Shown here: positions 27,574 through 37,336 of the stretch, in pieces
Position numbering within the stretch: the stretch's first letter is position 1
Layout: each line of letters begins with the position of its first letter
Assembly (NCBI GenBank): GCA_902570505.1
Contig: CACFYR010000005.1
Location: 1 to 44,509, forward strand
DNA length: 44,509 nt
DNA from: an uncultured Pelagibacteraceae bacterium
GTDB lineage: Bacteria; Pseudomonadota; Alphaproteobacteria; Pelagibacterales; Pelagibacteraceae
Direction: 5' to 3'
Made by a program: the position numbers and the translations under genes
The notes under the pieces: generated by a model
Seen by the model: only the letters and a program-made list of their open reading frames with translations
Databases searched by the model: none
What the model was told of the DNA's origin: nothing

Positions 27574-28563
27574 ATGACTAACCAAAATATATCAAATAAA
27601 ATTTTACATTGGTATGATAATAATAAAAGAGATCTACCATGGAGAAAGCCAAAAAATAAAAAACAATCTGAATATTTTACATTAGTCAGTGAAGTAATGT
27701 TACAACAGACACAAGTATCAACGGTTGTACCTTATTTTATTAGATTTGTTCATGAGATACCTAACTTAAAGATTTTATCGAGAGTAAATAACAAAAAATT
27801 GCTAAAACTTTGGGAGGGACTTGGATATTACACTAGAGCAAAAAATTTAAAAAAAACTGCGCAATTTCTAGTATCAAAATTTAAAAGCAAAATTCCAAAT
27901 GATCTTAATAGTTTGAAAAAATTGCCAGGAATAGGAGATTATACTTCAAAAGCTATATTATCATTAGAGTTTAATAAAAAGGTTATACCAATTGACGGAA
28001 ATATTGAAAGACTGTTAAAAAGAATTTTTTTTTTAAGAACGATAAAAGAAATTAATAAAGAAAACATAATTAAGAAATCTCATTTACTAGGTTATTCAAA
28101 TCGTCAAAGAGATTATGTTCAATCTTTAATGGAACTTGGATCCCTGATATGTAAACCAAAACAACCATTATGTAATCTATGTCCAATAAATAGTTTATGT
28201 ATATCTTTTAAAAAAAAAAATTTTGAAATAATAAAAAAATTTAAAAAAAACAAAACTAAATATTTTGAAGCAAATATTTATTATAGCAAAAATAAAATAT
28301 TATTGATAAAAAATGAAAAATATAATTTTCTTAAAAATCATTTAATTTTTCCCATGGATGAAATAAATAAATACAAATTTTTTTCATCATCAAAAATAAA
28401 AACATCAATTAAAATTTCAAATATTGATATGAAAATAATAATAAATAAGAACAATAAAATTCCTAATAAAAAAGGTAAAGTTATAAATACGAATAAATTT
28501 AAACATGAGATAATACCATCATTTACAAAAAAACTATTTAGAGTAGCATCAAGTCATCAATGA
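27574..28563 (+). CDS. mutY: A/G-specific adenine glycosylase
   Basis: RDLPWRKP, SEVMLQQTQVSTVVPYF, LPGIGDYTSKAI, PIDGNIERLL, Fe-S CKPKQPLCNLCPINSLC; start at internal MTNQN (ORF from 27529). Confidence 0.94.
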   Translation: MTNQNISNKILHWYDNNKRDLPWRKPKNKKQSEYFTLVSEVMLQQTQVSTVVPYFIRFVHEIPNLKILSRVNNKKLLKLWEGLGYYTRAKNLKKTAQFLVSKFKSKIPNDLNSLKKLPGIGDYTSKAILSLEFNKKVIPIDGNIERLLKRIFFLRTIKEINKENIIKKSHLLGYSNRQRDYVQSLMELGSLICKPKQPLCNLCPINSLCISFKKKNFEIIKKFKKNKTKYFEANIYYSKNKILLIKNEKYNFLKNHLIFPMDEINKYKFFSSSKIKTSIKISNIDMKIIINKNNKIPNKKGKVINTNKFKHEIIPSFTKKLFRVASSHQ

Positions 28564-29681
28564 AAAAAATAATTATAGTTGGTGCTGGAATATCAGGTTT
28601 ATACTTCGCAAATTTATTGGAAATAAACGGTAATTATGATTATAAAATTTTAGAAAAAAGATCGAGTTTAGATTTAAATGACGGATATGGTATTCAACTA
28701 TCTGTTAATGCTATAAAATTATTAAACAAGGTAGGATTTAAAAACTTAGCTGTCCACGATGTGCATTATCCATCTAATATAAACTTTTATAAAGCAAACA
28801 ATTGTAAATTAATTTCTAAAATTAATATTTCACAATTTAATCAACAAGGAAATTTTTACACTACCTTAAAAAGATCTGTTTTGATCGATTTTTTACTTAA
28901 AAATATACCAAGAGATAAAATAATATTTAATTCAAGAATTCAAAGTATTGATCATGAAAGAAATTTAAAAATTAATACATTAGACAAATCTTGGGATGCA
29001 GATCATTTAATAATAAGTGATGGTATTTTTTCTAAAAGTAAAGAAATGATTTTAAAAAGTTCAAATTTCATAAAGTATTACAATTCTGTTGCATTAAGAG
29101 CTACGCTTAAAAATTTGGATATTAACGATATATCTTTATTTCTAGGTCCGAAATTCCATTTTGTAATTTATCCAGTCAATCAGGATAATGAATACAATTT
29201 TATAGCCATAATAAGAGATAAAAATGCAAATAAAGATGATGAAATTTTTAAACAAAAATTGTTAGAAAGTCATACTGAGAATATTTTTTCTAAAACATCT
29301 TACAAACTAAGCGATAAACTTGAAAATATTTCGATTTATCCAGTTTTTGTTAGTAGAGATTTTAACATCCCATCAAACAAAAATATTTTTTTAACTGGCG
29401 ACGCTTTATTTGCCTTCCCTCCCTCTTTTGCGCAAGGCGCCGCACAATCAATAGAGTCGTCATATGAAACTTATGAAAATATACAGGGTATAAATAATAA
29501 TTATTATGAAAACAGAAGGATAAGAATAAAAAAAATAAATTCGCGATCTGAATTTAATTATTTTGCGTTCCATATTTCAAACCCAATTTTTGCGTCAGTT
29601 AGGGATTTATCTATTAAATATTTAAGTAATAATAAAAGTTTTTTGAATAATTATTTAAGGAAAATTTATAATAATAAATAA
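28560..29681 (+). CDS. FAD-dependent monooxygenase/hydroxylase
   Basis: IIIVGAGISGLYFANLLE FAD motif, LKRSVLIDFLL, GDALFAFPPSFAQGAAQSIESS; ATGA overlap with mutY. Confidence 0.85.
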   Translation: MKKIIIVGAGISGLYFANLLEINGNYDYKILEKRSSLDLNDGYGIQLSVNAIKLLNKVGFKNLAVHDVHYPSNINFYKANNCKLISKINISQFNQQGNFYTTLKRSVLIDFLLKNIPRDKIIFNSRIQSIDHERNLKINTLDKSWDADHLIISDGIFSKSKEMILKSSNFIKYYNSVALRATLKNLDINDISLFLGPKFHFVIYPVNQDNEYNFIAIIRDKNANKDDEIFKQKLLESHTENIFSKTSYKLSDKLENISIYPVFVSRDFNIPSNKNIFLTGDALFAFPPSFAQGAAQSIESSYETYENIQGINNNYYENRRIRIKKINSRSEFNYFAFHISNPIFASVRDLSIKYLSNNKSFLNNYLRKIYNNK

Positions 29682-29701
29682 ATATTATAAAAAAAGAGAT
29701 T

Positions 29702-30781
29702 TTAATTAGCTGGTTTTGGAATTAATTTTTGTCTAAGTTCGTCAATAGGTTTTAATCTATCTCCCGATTGATAATACCAATAGGTCCATCCATTACAGCT
29801 TTCTGAACCTAATATTTTGGCGGCGACCTTGTGAATTGAACCCTCAGAGTCTTTATACTTAATGCTCCCATCTACCATTATTCTAGCGTTTATCTCTTTC
29901 TTTTGATCATAGATCTTCGTACCAGGTTTTATAACACCTAATTCAATTAAAGATCCAAATGGAATTCTTGGTTTTGATTTATTATTTTCAATTGTATCTA
30001 AGTTATTATCCTCAATTTGTTTTGTTGCATGTATTCTCTTTTTTGCAGATAAAAAATAATTTTTATTTTGTTCGATTCCGAAATATGCTCTACCAAGTTT
30101 TTTAGCAACCACCGCCGTTGTTCCTGTACCCAAGAATGGATCAAAAATAGTATCTCCTTTATTTGTAGAAGCTAAGATAATTCTATGAAGTAAAGATTCT
30201 GGTTTTTGCGTAGAGTGTATTTTTTTTCCATTTTTTTTTATTCTCTCTTTCCCACTACATATGGGTATTAACCAATCTGATCTCATTTGAAGATCGTCAT
30301 TCAAACATTTTAAGGATTGATAATTAAATGTGTATTTAGAATTTTTATTTTTTGAAGCCCAAATAAGTGTTTCGTGGGCGTTGGTAAATCGAGTTCCCTT
30401 AAAGTTAGGCATAGGATTATTTTTTCTCCATATTACGTCATTTAAAATCCAGTAATCCAAGTTTTGTAGGTGAAATCCTAATCTAAAAATATTGTGATAT
30501 GATCCAATAACCCAAATAGTTCCATTATCTTTTAAAATTCTCTTGCATTCTTGTAACCATATAAGTGAAAATTCGTCGTAACTTTTAAAATTTTGAAACT
30601 TATCCCAGTCATCATCAACACTTTTGACTTTTGAATTATCAGGTCTTCGTAAGTTTTCGCCAAGTTGCATATTGTAGGGTGGGTCAGCAAATATTAAGTC
30701 AAAGCTTTTGTCAGGAATTTTTTTTATTTCTTCTAGACAATTTCCATTAATAATTTTATTTCTTAAATTTGTTTTATTCAT
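29702..30781 (-). CDS. ccrM: CcrM-like adenine-N6 DNA methyltransferase (GANTC specificity inferred)
   Basis: DPPYNMQLG catalytic motif, FDPFLGTGTTAVVAKKLGR SAM motif, C-terminal domain ending GSESCNGWTYWYYQ...LRQKL typical of the CcrM family. Confidence 0.93.
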   Translation of the reverse strand: MNKTNLRNKIINGNCLEEIKKIPDKSFDLIFADPPYNMQLGENLRRPDNSKVKSVDDDWDKFQNFKSYDEFSLIWLQECKRILKDNGTIWVIGSYHNIFRLGFHLQNLDYWILNDVIWRKNNPMPNFKGTRFTNAHETLIWASKNKNSKYTFNYQSLKCLNDDLQMRSDWLIPICSGKERIKKNGKKIHSTQKPESLLHRIILASTNKGDTIFDPFLGTGTTAVVAKKLGRAYFGIEQNKNYFLSAKKRIHATKQIEDNNLDTIENNKSKPRIPFGSLIELGVIKPGTKIYDQKKEINARIMVDGSIKYKDSEGSIHKVAAKILGSESCNGWTYWYYQSGDRLKPIDELRQKLIPKPAN

Positions 30782-30835
30782 TTCTAAAAATCAAATTAGA
30801 CTCCAGTAACGAGTCCTCGTCAACTTCAGATTGAA

Positions 30836-31435
30836 TTATTTGTATTTGATTTGTGTGTGAGATTTCACCACTCTCAACATGTTGTATACTGGCTTAAATT
30901 TTTTACGGTGAAATTTAGTAATTCCTAATTTTTTTATAGCTTTTAAATGTTTATTAGTGCCATAGCCTGCATTTTGGTCCCAGAAGTACCCTTTGTATTT
31001 TTTTGATATTTTTTTTATTAATTTATCTCTTGCTACCTTTGCAATTATAGATGCAGCAGAGATTTCAGGAATTCTCTGGTCACCTTTAATTACAGACTTT
31101 AATTTATAATTATCTACGATTGGAATTTTGTTACCATCAACTAATACTAAGGTAGGTTTCTTTTTTAAATTCTTAATTGCTCTTTCCATTGCTAACAAAC
31201 TTGCTTTGAGAATATTATATTTTTCAATTTCCTTAATAGATGCTGTTCCTATTGACCACTTTGAATTATTTTTAATATATATGTTTAACTTTTCTCTTTT
31301 TGTCTTCGTTAATTTTTTTGAGTCTTTTAATTTTTTTGTCTCTACATTGTTGTTAAGTATTACAGCAGCAGCATATACAGGACCAATTAAACTACCTCTA
31401 CCAACTTCATCCACCCCAGCAATTATTTTTTTCAT
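30836..31435 (-). CDS. rnhB: Ribonuclease HII
   Basis: AGVDEVGRGSLIGPVYAAAV, LKDSKKLT, DQRIPEISAASIIAKVARD. Confidence 0.96.
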   Translation of the reverse strand: MKKIIAGVDEVGRGSLIGPVYAAAVILNNNVETKKLKDSKKLTKTKREKLNIYIKNNSKWSIGTASIKEIEKYNILKASLLAMERAIKNLKKKPTLVLVDGNKIPIVDNYKLKSVIKGDQRIPEISAASIIAKVARDKLIKKISKKYKGYFWDQNAGYGTNKHLKAIKKLGITKFHRKKFKPVYNMLRVVKSHTQIKYK

Positions 31436-32124
31436 TATAATTTAATATTTATTAAATCTATCTTTTTTTTTATTACTTTTAAATCCAACCAAGAATACTT
31501 TTTTTGCTCAGGCTGCCTAAGTAAATATGCAGGGTGAAATGTTACAATAGAATTGTATACTTTATCGTTAATAATAATTTCTTTCCATGTACCTCTAATC
31601 TTTGAAATTTTTACATTTGATCCAAGAAGCGACTCCATTGCAGTGCTTCCTAATAAAATTAAAATTTTTGGGTTTATAATTGATATGTGTTTTCTTAAAT
31701 AATAAGAATACTTATTTATCTCAGATTTTTCAGGTTTTCTATTGTTTGGGGGTCTAAAGTTAACTACATTGGTGATATAAACCTTATTTCTTTCAATATT
31801 AATTGCTTTCAACATTTTATTTAAAAGTAATCCCGCTTCCCCTACAAATGGCTTACCTAACTCATCTTCTCTCTGCCCAGGACCTTCCCCAACAATCATT
31901 ATTGAGCTGTTAAAATCTCCATCACTAAATACTAATTTATTTGAGTTGTTTTTTAGTTCGCAGTCCTTGATTTCACTAATTTCTTTTTCCAAATTTTTTA
32001 AAAGTGATGATTTATCAATCTGTTCTGAAGGTATATGAAATCTATTTATAGGCTTATTTTCATACTCAAATTCCAATTCAAAAGATTGCAAAATGTCATT
32101 TTGATTTTTAGGATTTAAAAGCAT
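31435..32124 (-). CDS. Uracil-DNA glycosylase, family 4-like
   Basis: MIVGEGPGQREDELGKPFVGEAGLLLNKML, NVVNFRPPNNRKP, TFHPAYLLR. Confidence 0.9.
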   Translation of the reverse strand: MLLNPKNQNDILQSFELEFEYENKPINRFHIPSEQIDKSSLLKNLEKEISEIKDCELKNNSNKLVFSDGDFNSSIMIVGEGPGQREDELGKPFVGEAGLLLNKMLKAINIERNKVYITNVVNFRPPNNRKPEKSEINKYSYYLRKHISIINPKILILLGSTAMESLLGSNVKISKIRGTWKEIIINDKVYNSIVTFHPAYLLRQPEQKKYSWLDLKVIKKKIDLINIKL

Positions 32125-32134
32125 AAAATAAGCA

Positions 32135-33808
32135 ATGTTAAAAAAATTTTTAATTTTTACTATTTTATTTTTATATCAGACAAATTCCAAATCAGCATCA
32201 ACAGCATCTCAAGATTTCAACCAGAAGTATGTATCAAAATACATGTCAGCTTTAATATCTCACGGCAATCAAGATAACAAAAAAGCAATTGAATTTTTCA
32301 ATTCCTCGAAAAAATTATTAAAAATTCATCCGAATTTTTTAAATAATTATATTTATTCACTAGTAGAATATGGAGAGATAAATCAAGCAATAAAAGCTAT
32401 TAATGAATTTGATAAATCAGGCAGCAACATCTCTTTTGAGGCAAATATAATTTCCATATCAGGTGAAATTAAAGATAAAAATTTTGAAAATGCTAAACAA
32501 AAAATATTAGAACTCGAGAATTATCAAAAACAAACTAATCTTGAAATTTTTATTCAGAATACACTTAAAAGTTATCTTGAAGTTTTTGTTAATAAAAAAA
32601 TTAAAACTAAAAGTCAGAATTATGGAACTTTGTCATTAATAGCTTTGGCTTTTCAAGAAGCTTATTTGGAAAGTAATTATAATTCCAAATATTTTTTAAG
32701 AATTATGAACTCTGAGGATGGTGATTATTCAAGATACTTATTTTTCCATTTAAAAGATATAATTAACAAAAATGATAATGAATTAGCAATCGAAATTTCT
32801 GACACTATTAACTATTATGAAAGCACATTACTATTATCCCAATCAAAAAAATGGATAGAAAATAGAAATTTTAATAAATTCAAAAAATATTTTAGTTTTA
32901 ATAGCGAAGAGGATATCTTAGCAGAGTTTTTCTTTCTAATATCAAATTTATATAGTTCTCAGGAAAATTACAAAAAATCAAATTTTTATTTGAATATTGC
33001 AAATTATCTTAATCCTAAATTTTATTTTAATTTAACTATGTTAGTAGAAAATTATTACATGATTGATGATTTTGAAAAAAGTAAATCGATATTAAATAAT
33101 TTCCAAAAAGATGATCAGATTTATCAATGGTACAAAATAAAAAAAATCGCACAAATCATATCCATTCAAAAAAATGACAACTTGTCTATAAAATATATTG
33201 AAGATAATTTTAAAAAAATATCTAAACCTGATAGTAAAATGTTTTATGATTTAGCAAATTTATATAGACAATTTAAGATGTATAATAAATCAATAGATAA
33301 TTATAATCTTATTTTAGATCGATTTCAGTTAGATGACTTATCAAAAGCTAGTATTTTATACAGGCGCGGAACTTCTTATGAGAGATTAGGAAACTATTCT
33401 GCATCAGATAAAGACTTACTTAATTCACTGAAATTAAACTATGATGAGGCATATGTTTTAAATTATTTGGCATATAACTGGTTGGAGAGAAATCATAAGA
33501 TAGTTGATGCAATTGATATGCTTAAAAAAGCTAATTCACTTAAACCTGACGATGCATTTATTTGCGACTCATTAGGTTGGGCATATTACTTAAATGGCAA
33601 TTTATTTGATGCGGAGAAATTTATTCTTAAAGCACTAGAGCTAAAACCTAATGACCCAGTCATAATGGATCATTACGGTGATATTTTGTGGAAACTAGGT
33701 AATAAATTACAAGCTAAATATTTTTGGAAAAATGCAATCAAATTTGAAGACTCAGAAGATATAGATTTAAAATATATAAATAAAAAACTACTTTATGGTC
33801 TCAGCTAA
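32135..33808 (+). CDS. Exported TPR-repeat protein
   Basis: N-terminal signal peptide; C-terminal TPR units (RRGTSYERLGNYSASDKDLLNSLKL; CDSLGWAYYLNGNLFDAEKFILKALELKP). Confidence 0.88.
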   Translation: MLKKFLIFTILFLYQTNSKSASTASQDFNQKYVSKYMSALISHGNQDNKKAIEFFNSSKKLLKIHPNFLNNYIYSLVEYGEINQAIKAINEFDKSGSNISFEANIISISGEIKDKNFENAKQKILELENYQKQTNLEIFIQNTLKSYLEVFVNKKIKTKSQNYGTLSLIALAFQEAYLESNYNSKYFLRIMNSEDGDYSRYLFFHLKDIINKNDNELAIEISDTINYYESTLLLSQSKKWIENRNFNKFKKYFSFNSEEDILAEFFFLISNLYSSQENYKKSNFYLNIANYLNPKFYFNLTMLVENYYMIDDFEKSKSILNNFQKDDQIYQWYKIKKIAQIISIQKNDNLSIKYIEDNFKKISKPDSKMFYDLANLYRQFKMYNKSIDNYNLILDRFQLDDLSKASILYRRGTSYERLGNYSASDKDLLNSLKLNYDEAYVLNYLAYNWLERNHKIVDAIDMLKKANSLKPDDAFICDSLGWAYYLNGNLFDAEKFILKALELKPNDPVIMDHYGDILWKLGNKLQAKYFWKNAIKFEDSEDIDLKYINKKLLYGLS

Positions 33809-34655
33809 ATTTAACAAAAAATATATTATAAAATCTTTTTCTAAAATTAATTTACATTTAAACGTTCTTCAAAAGAGCAAAAATAATCTACACAAAATTG
33901 AAAGTTTAGTAATGTTTTGTGGAATATATGACAAAATAGAATTGAAAAAAAGTAAAACAAATCTTCATAAAATTAATTTTGTTGGGAAATATTCTAATGG
34001 CCTACAAAAAAAAAACACCATCAGAGATCTACTTTCTATTCTTGATAAAAAAAAATATCTTAAAAACCAAAAATTTAATATTAAAATTACGAAAAATATT
34101 CCTCATAGATCAGGTATGGGTGGGGGCTCAATGAATGCTGCAAGTATTCTGAAGTTTTTTATTGATAAAAACTTTATAAATTTACAAATATCAGAGATTA
34201 ACAATATTGCTAAAAAAATTGGGTCAGATGTAGTATTAGGTCTAAATAACAATATTAAACTTTTAAATAGTAGAGGCAAAATAATAAATTTTAAAAAAAA
34301 GTTTAATTTATATCTAGCGTTAGTTTATCCAAATTTTGGGTGTAGCACATCTAAAATATATAAAATGGTTAGAACATATAACCGGCCATCCTTTAAAAAT
34401 AATCGAAACCCAAAATTACCAGAGCTAATCGGGTTAAAAAATGATTTAGAAAATGTTGCATTTGTTAAATATCGAAAATTATTTTACTTAAAAAATTACA
34501 TAGAAACATTGCCAAATATTTATTTTGCAAGAATGACAGGTTCAGGTTCAACAATAATAGGTTATTTTAAAAGAAAAAAAGATGCTTTATATGGGACAAA
34601 ATTATTAAGAAAAAGATACAAAAATTATTGGTGTATTTTCACTAAAACTATATAA
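33795..34655 (+). CDS. ispE: 4-diphosphocytidyl-2-C-methyl-D-erythritol kinase
   Basis: SFSKINLHLNVL, GHMP motif IPHRSGMGGGSMNAAS, ARMTGSGSTIIGYF. Confidence 0.92.
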   Translation: MVSAKFNKKYIIKSFSKINLHLNVLQKSKNNLHKIESLVMFCGIYDKIELKKSKTNLHKINFVGKYSNGLQKKNTIRDLLSILDKKKYLKNQKFNIKITKNIPHRSGMGGGSMNAASILKFFIDKNFINLQISEINNIAKKIGSDVVLGLNNNIKLLNSRGKIINFKKKFNLYLALVYPNFGCSTSKIYKMVRTYNRPSFKNNRNPKLPELIGLKNDLENVAFVKYRKLFYLKNYIETLPNIYFARMTGSGSTIIGYFKRKKDALYGTKLLRKRYKNYWCIFTKTI

Positions 34656-34686
34656 AAATTCTATATTAATTTTGAAAAAATATTTT

Positions 34687-34760
34687 TGGGGTGTAGCCAA
34701 GCGGTAAGGCAGCGGTTTTTGGTACCGCCATCCTAGGTTCGAATCCTAGCACCCCAGCCA
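34687..34760 (+). tRNA. tRNA-Gln (anticodon TTG), 3' CCA encoded
   Basis: Acceptor TGGGGTG/CACCCCA, anticodon stem GCGGT-TTTTGGT-ACCGC giving TTG, T-arm CTAGG-TTCGAAT-CCTAG, ending GCCA. Confidence 0.96.
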
Positions 34761-34763
34761 ATT

Positions 34764-36035
34764 ATGTTAAAAATACTTGAAAAAATTATAAACATAAAAA
34801 ATAAATCTAAAAAAGATATTCAATTTGAAAAAATCAAAAATTCACCTGAAATTGTAAAATTATTCGAATGTTTCTCTAAAAGTGATAGTGAAGCCGAAAT
34901 TAGATTTGTGGGAGGCTTTGTAAGAAAGGTGCTCACAGACCAGAATTTTGATGACATAGATCTAGCTGTAAACTTAAATCCAGAGGAAGTAAAAAATATT
35001 TTAAATCATAATAATATTAATTTTTATGAAACAGGAATTGAACACGGTACACTTACAGCAATTATTAACAAAAAGAAATTTGAAATTACATCATTAAGAA
35101 ATGATTTAATAACTGATGGTAGACATGCAAAGGTTCAGTATACAAAAATATGGTCCGAGGATGCTTCTAGAAGAGATTTTACCATAAACAGTATTTATGC
35201 AGACCTTGATGGAAATATTTATGATCCAAATAATGGTAAGACCGATTTAAACAATGGTATTGTTAGGTTTATTGGAGAACCGGAAAAAAGAATTAAAGAA
35301 GATTATTTAAGAATAATTAGATATTTAAGATTTTTCTCAATTTACAGCAGCGAATCACATTCCAATGAAGTTTGTAAAGCAATATCAAAAAATATCTCTG
35401 GTATAAAAAACTTATCTAAAGAGAGAATTATTGATGAATTAAGGAAAATATTTTCATCAGGTTATGTTTGCAACATTTCAAAAGATGATTTTAGCTTAAA
35501 AATATTCAATTTAATTTTCCCAGAATTAAAAAATATAACTATATTGAAGAAATTCGATAATCATTTTGAAAATTTACTAAATGAGCAAGATTTTATATTA
35601 TTTTTATCTCTAATACTTATAGATGAAACAGATGATACTGAATACTTCCTTTACAAATATAATTTATCAAATCTTGAAAAGAAAAGAATCAAATTTTTAA
35701 AAAGTTGTTACTCTCAAATTTCATCTAAAGAATTTTTTAGTGAAAAAAATTTATCAAAAATTCATTACATTCATGGAGACCCATTTATAGTTGATATTAT
35801 TAATTTTAAGATTTTAAAATCAAGAAAGATTTCAACAAAATTAATGGAAATAAAAAAAAAATTTACTAATAAACAAAAACCTATTTTTCCAGTTAAAGCT
35901 CAATATCTTATTGATAATTTTAACTTAAAAGAGGGCAAAGACTTAGGTCAAAAACTTAAGAAATTAGAAAATATTTGGATGGAAAATAATTTTCAAATAA
36001 GCAATAAACAAATTGTTGATAATATTTCAGATTAA
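34764..36035 (+). CDS. cca: CCA tRNA nucleotidyltransferase / poly(A) polymerase family
   Basis: [56 protein letters not shown]. Confidence 0.95.
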   Translation: MLKILEKIINIKNKSKKDIQFEKIKNSPEIVKLFECFSKSDSEAEIRFVGGFVRKVLTDQNFDDIDLAVNLNPEEVKNILNHNNINFYETGIEHGTLTAIINKKKFEITSLRNDLITDGRHAKVQYTKIWSEDASRRDFTINSIYADLDGNIYDPNNGKTDLNNGIVRFIGEPEKRIKEDYLRIIRYLRFFSIYSSESHSNEVCKAISKNISGIKNLSKERIIDELRKIFSSGYVCNISKDDFSLKIFNLIFPELKNITILKKFDNHFENLLNEQDFILFLSLILIDETDDTEYFLYKYNLSNLEKKRIKFLKSCYSQISSKEFFSEKNLSKIHYIHGDPFIVDIINFKILKSRKISTKLMEIKKKFTNKQKPIFPVKAQYLIDNFNLKEGKDLGQKLKKLENIWMENNFQISNKQIVDNISD

Positions 36036-36508
36036 ACATATTTTACCTCAATTATTTCAAAATTTTTTTCTCCTGAAGGTGTTTTAACTGTTACCATCTC
36101 ACTTTTGTTCTTACCAATTAATCCTTTTCCAATTGGTGACTGAAAATATATTAACTTTTCTTTCAAATTCGCCTCATCTTTACCTACTATTTTGTAGTGG
36201 AGTTTTTCATTATTATCTAAATCAATTAAGTATACTGTAGATCCAAAAATTACTTTACCTTCATTTTTTAAATTTTTAACATCAATTACATTAGCTCTAG
36301 CTATTAAGTCCTCAATCTCTTGTATTCTTCCCTCGTTATGAGCCTGCTGTTCTTTTGCAGCATGATATTCCGCATTTTCTTTTAAGTCACCATGAGATCT
36401 AGCTTCTGAAATTGCTGATACAATTTCTGGTCTTTTCATTTCTTTTAAAAAAGATAATTCTTTTTTTAATTTTTCTAAACCAGTTACAGTAATAGGTTCT
36501 TTATTCAT
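36032..36508 (-). CDS. greA: Transcription elongation factor GreA
   Basis: [18 protein letters not shown]...[33 protein letters not shown]. Confidence 0.97.
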   Translation of the reverse strand: MNKEPITVTGLEKLKKELSFLKEMKRPEIVSAISEARSHGDLKENAEYHAAKEQQAHNEGRIQEIEDLIARANVIDVKNLKNEGKVIFGSTVYLIDLDNNEKLHYKIVGKDEANLKEKLIYFQSPIGKGLIGKNKSEMVTVKTPSGEKNFEIIEVKYV

Positions 36509-37336
36509 CTACTTCCATTTCGCAATTGGAGGAAGAGACATCAAAATACCCTCTACATTTCCTCCAGTTTGTAATCCAAATTTTGTTCCTCTATCATAAA
36601 GAAGATTGAATTCAACATATCTCCCTCTTTTTAAGTTTTGAATCTCTTTAAGCTTTTTGTCCCATTTTTTATTTTTTTTCTTTGAAATTATTTCTTTAAA
36701 AATATTTTTAAAAGTTAAACCTACATCTCTTACAAAATTAAAGTCCTTTTCAAAGTCTTTTTTTTTATAATCAAAAAAAATTCCTCCTATTCCTCTTGGT
36801 TCTTTTCTATGAGGTAGATAAAAATATTCATCGCACCATTTACGGTACTTAGGATAATATTTTTTATTGTGTTTATTACATGCCTTTTTTAACTCATTAT
36901 GAAACCATTTTCTTAAGTTATTATCTTTCAAACATGGCGTTACATCCATTCCTCCACCAAACCAGCCATAGCTAGTCACTATAAATCTTGTATTAAAATG
37001 CATTGCTGGAACATTTGGATTTTGCATATGCATTACTACTGATATACCTGATGCCCAAAAATTTGACTTTTCCTCTGTACCAGGTATTTTATTTCTAATC
37101 TGTTTTGAAAACTTACCATAAACCTCGGAATAATTTACTCCAACTTTTTCAAATACTTTCCCATTTTTAAATATTCTAAATTCTCCTCCACCCTCATCTT
37201 TTATTGGATTTCTTTTCCAGCTTTTAATTTTAAAAATATTATTTTTTTTTTCAATTTCTTCTATCTCTTTACAAATTATATCTTGTAAAATTTTAAACCA
37301 ATTTCTTGTTATCTTTTTTTTAATTTCTAAATCCAT
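36509..37336 (-). CDS. hemF: Oxygen-dependent coproporphyrinogen III oxidase
   Basis: DEGGGEFRIFKNGKVFEKVGVNYSEVYG, PAMHFNTRFIV, WFGGGMDVTP, RGRYVEFNLLYDRGTKFGLQTGGNVEGILMSLPP. Confidence 0.97.
   Translation of the reverse strand: MDLEIKKKITRNWFKILQDIICKEIEEIEKKNNIFKIKSWKRNPIKDEGGGEFRIFKNGKVFEKVGVNYSEVYGKFSKQIRNKIPGTEEKSNFWASGISVVMHMQNPNVPAMHFNTRFIVTSYGWFGGGMDVTPCLKDNNLRKWFHNELKKACNKHNKKYYPKYRKWCDEYFYLPHRKEPRGIGGIFFDYKKKDFEKDFNFVRDVGLTFKNIFKEIISKKKNKKWDKKLKEIQNLKRGRYVEFNLLYDRGTKFGLQTGGNVEGILMSLPPIAKWK

Noticed and set aside
33866-33978. Short internal repeat in ispE (KSKNNLHKIE / KSKTNLHKIN)
   Set aside because: Two similar short Lys-rich peptides in a low-complexity AT-rich gene; nucleotide identity limited, likely coincidence.
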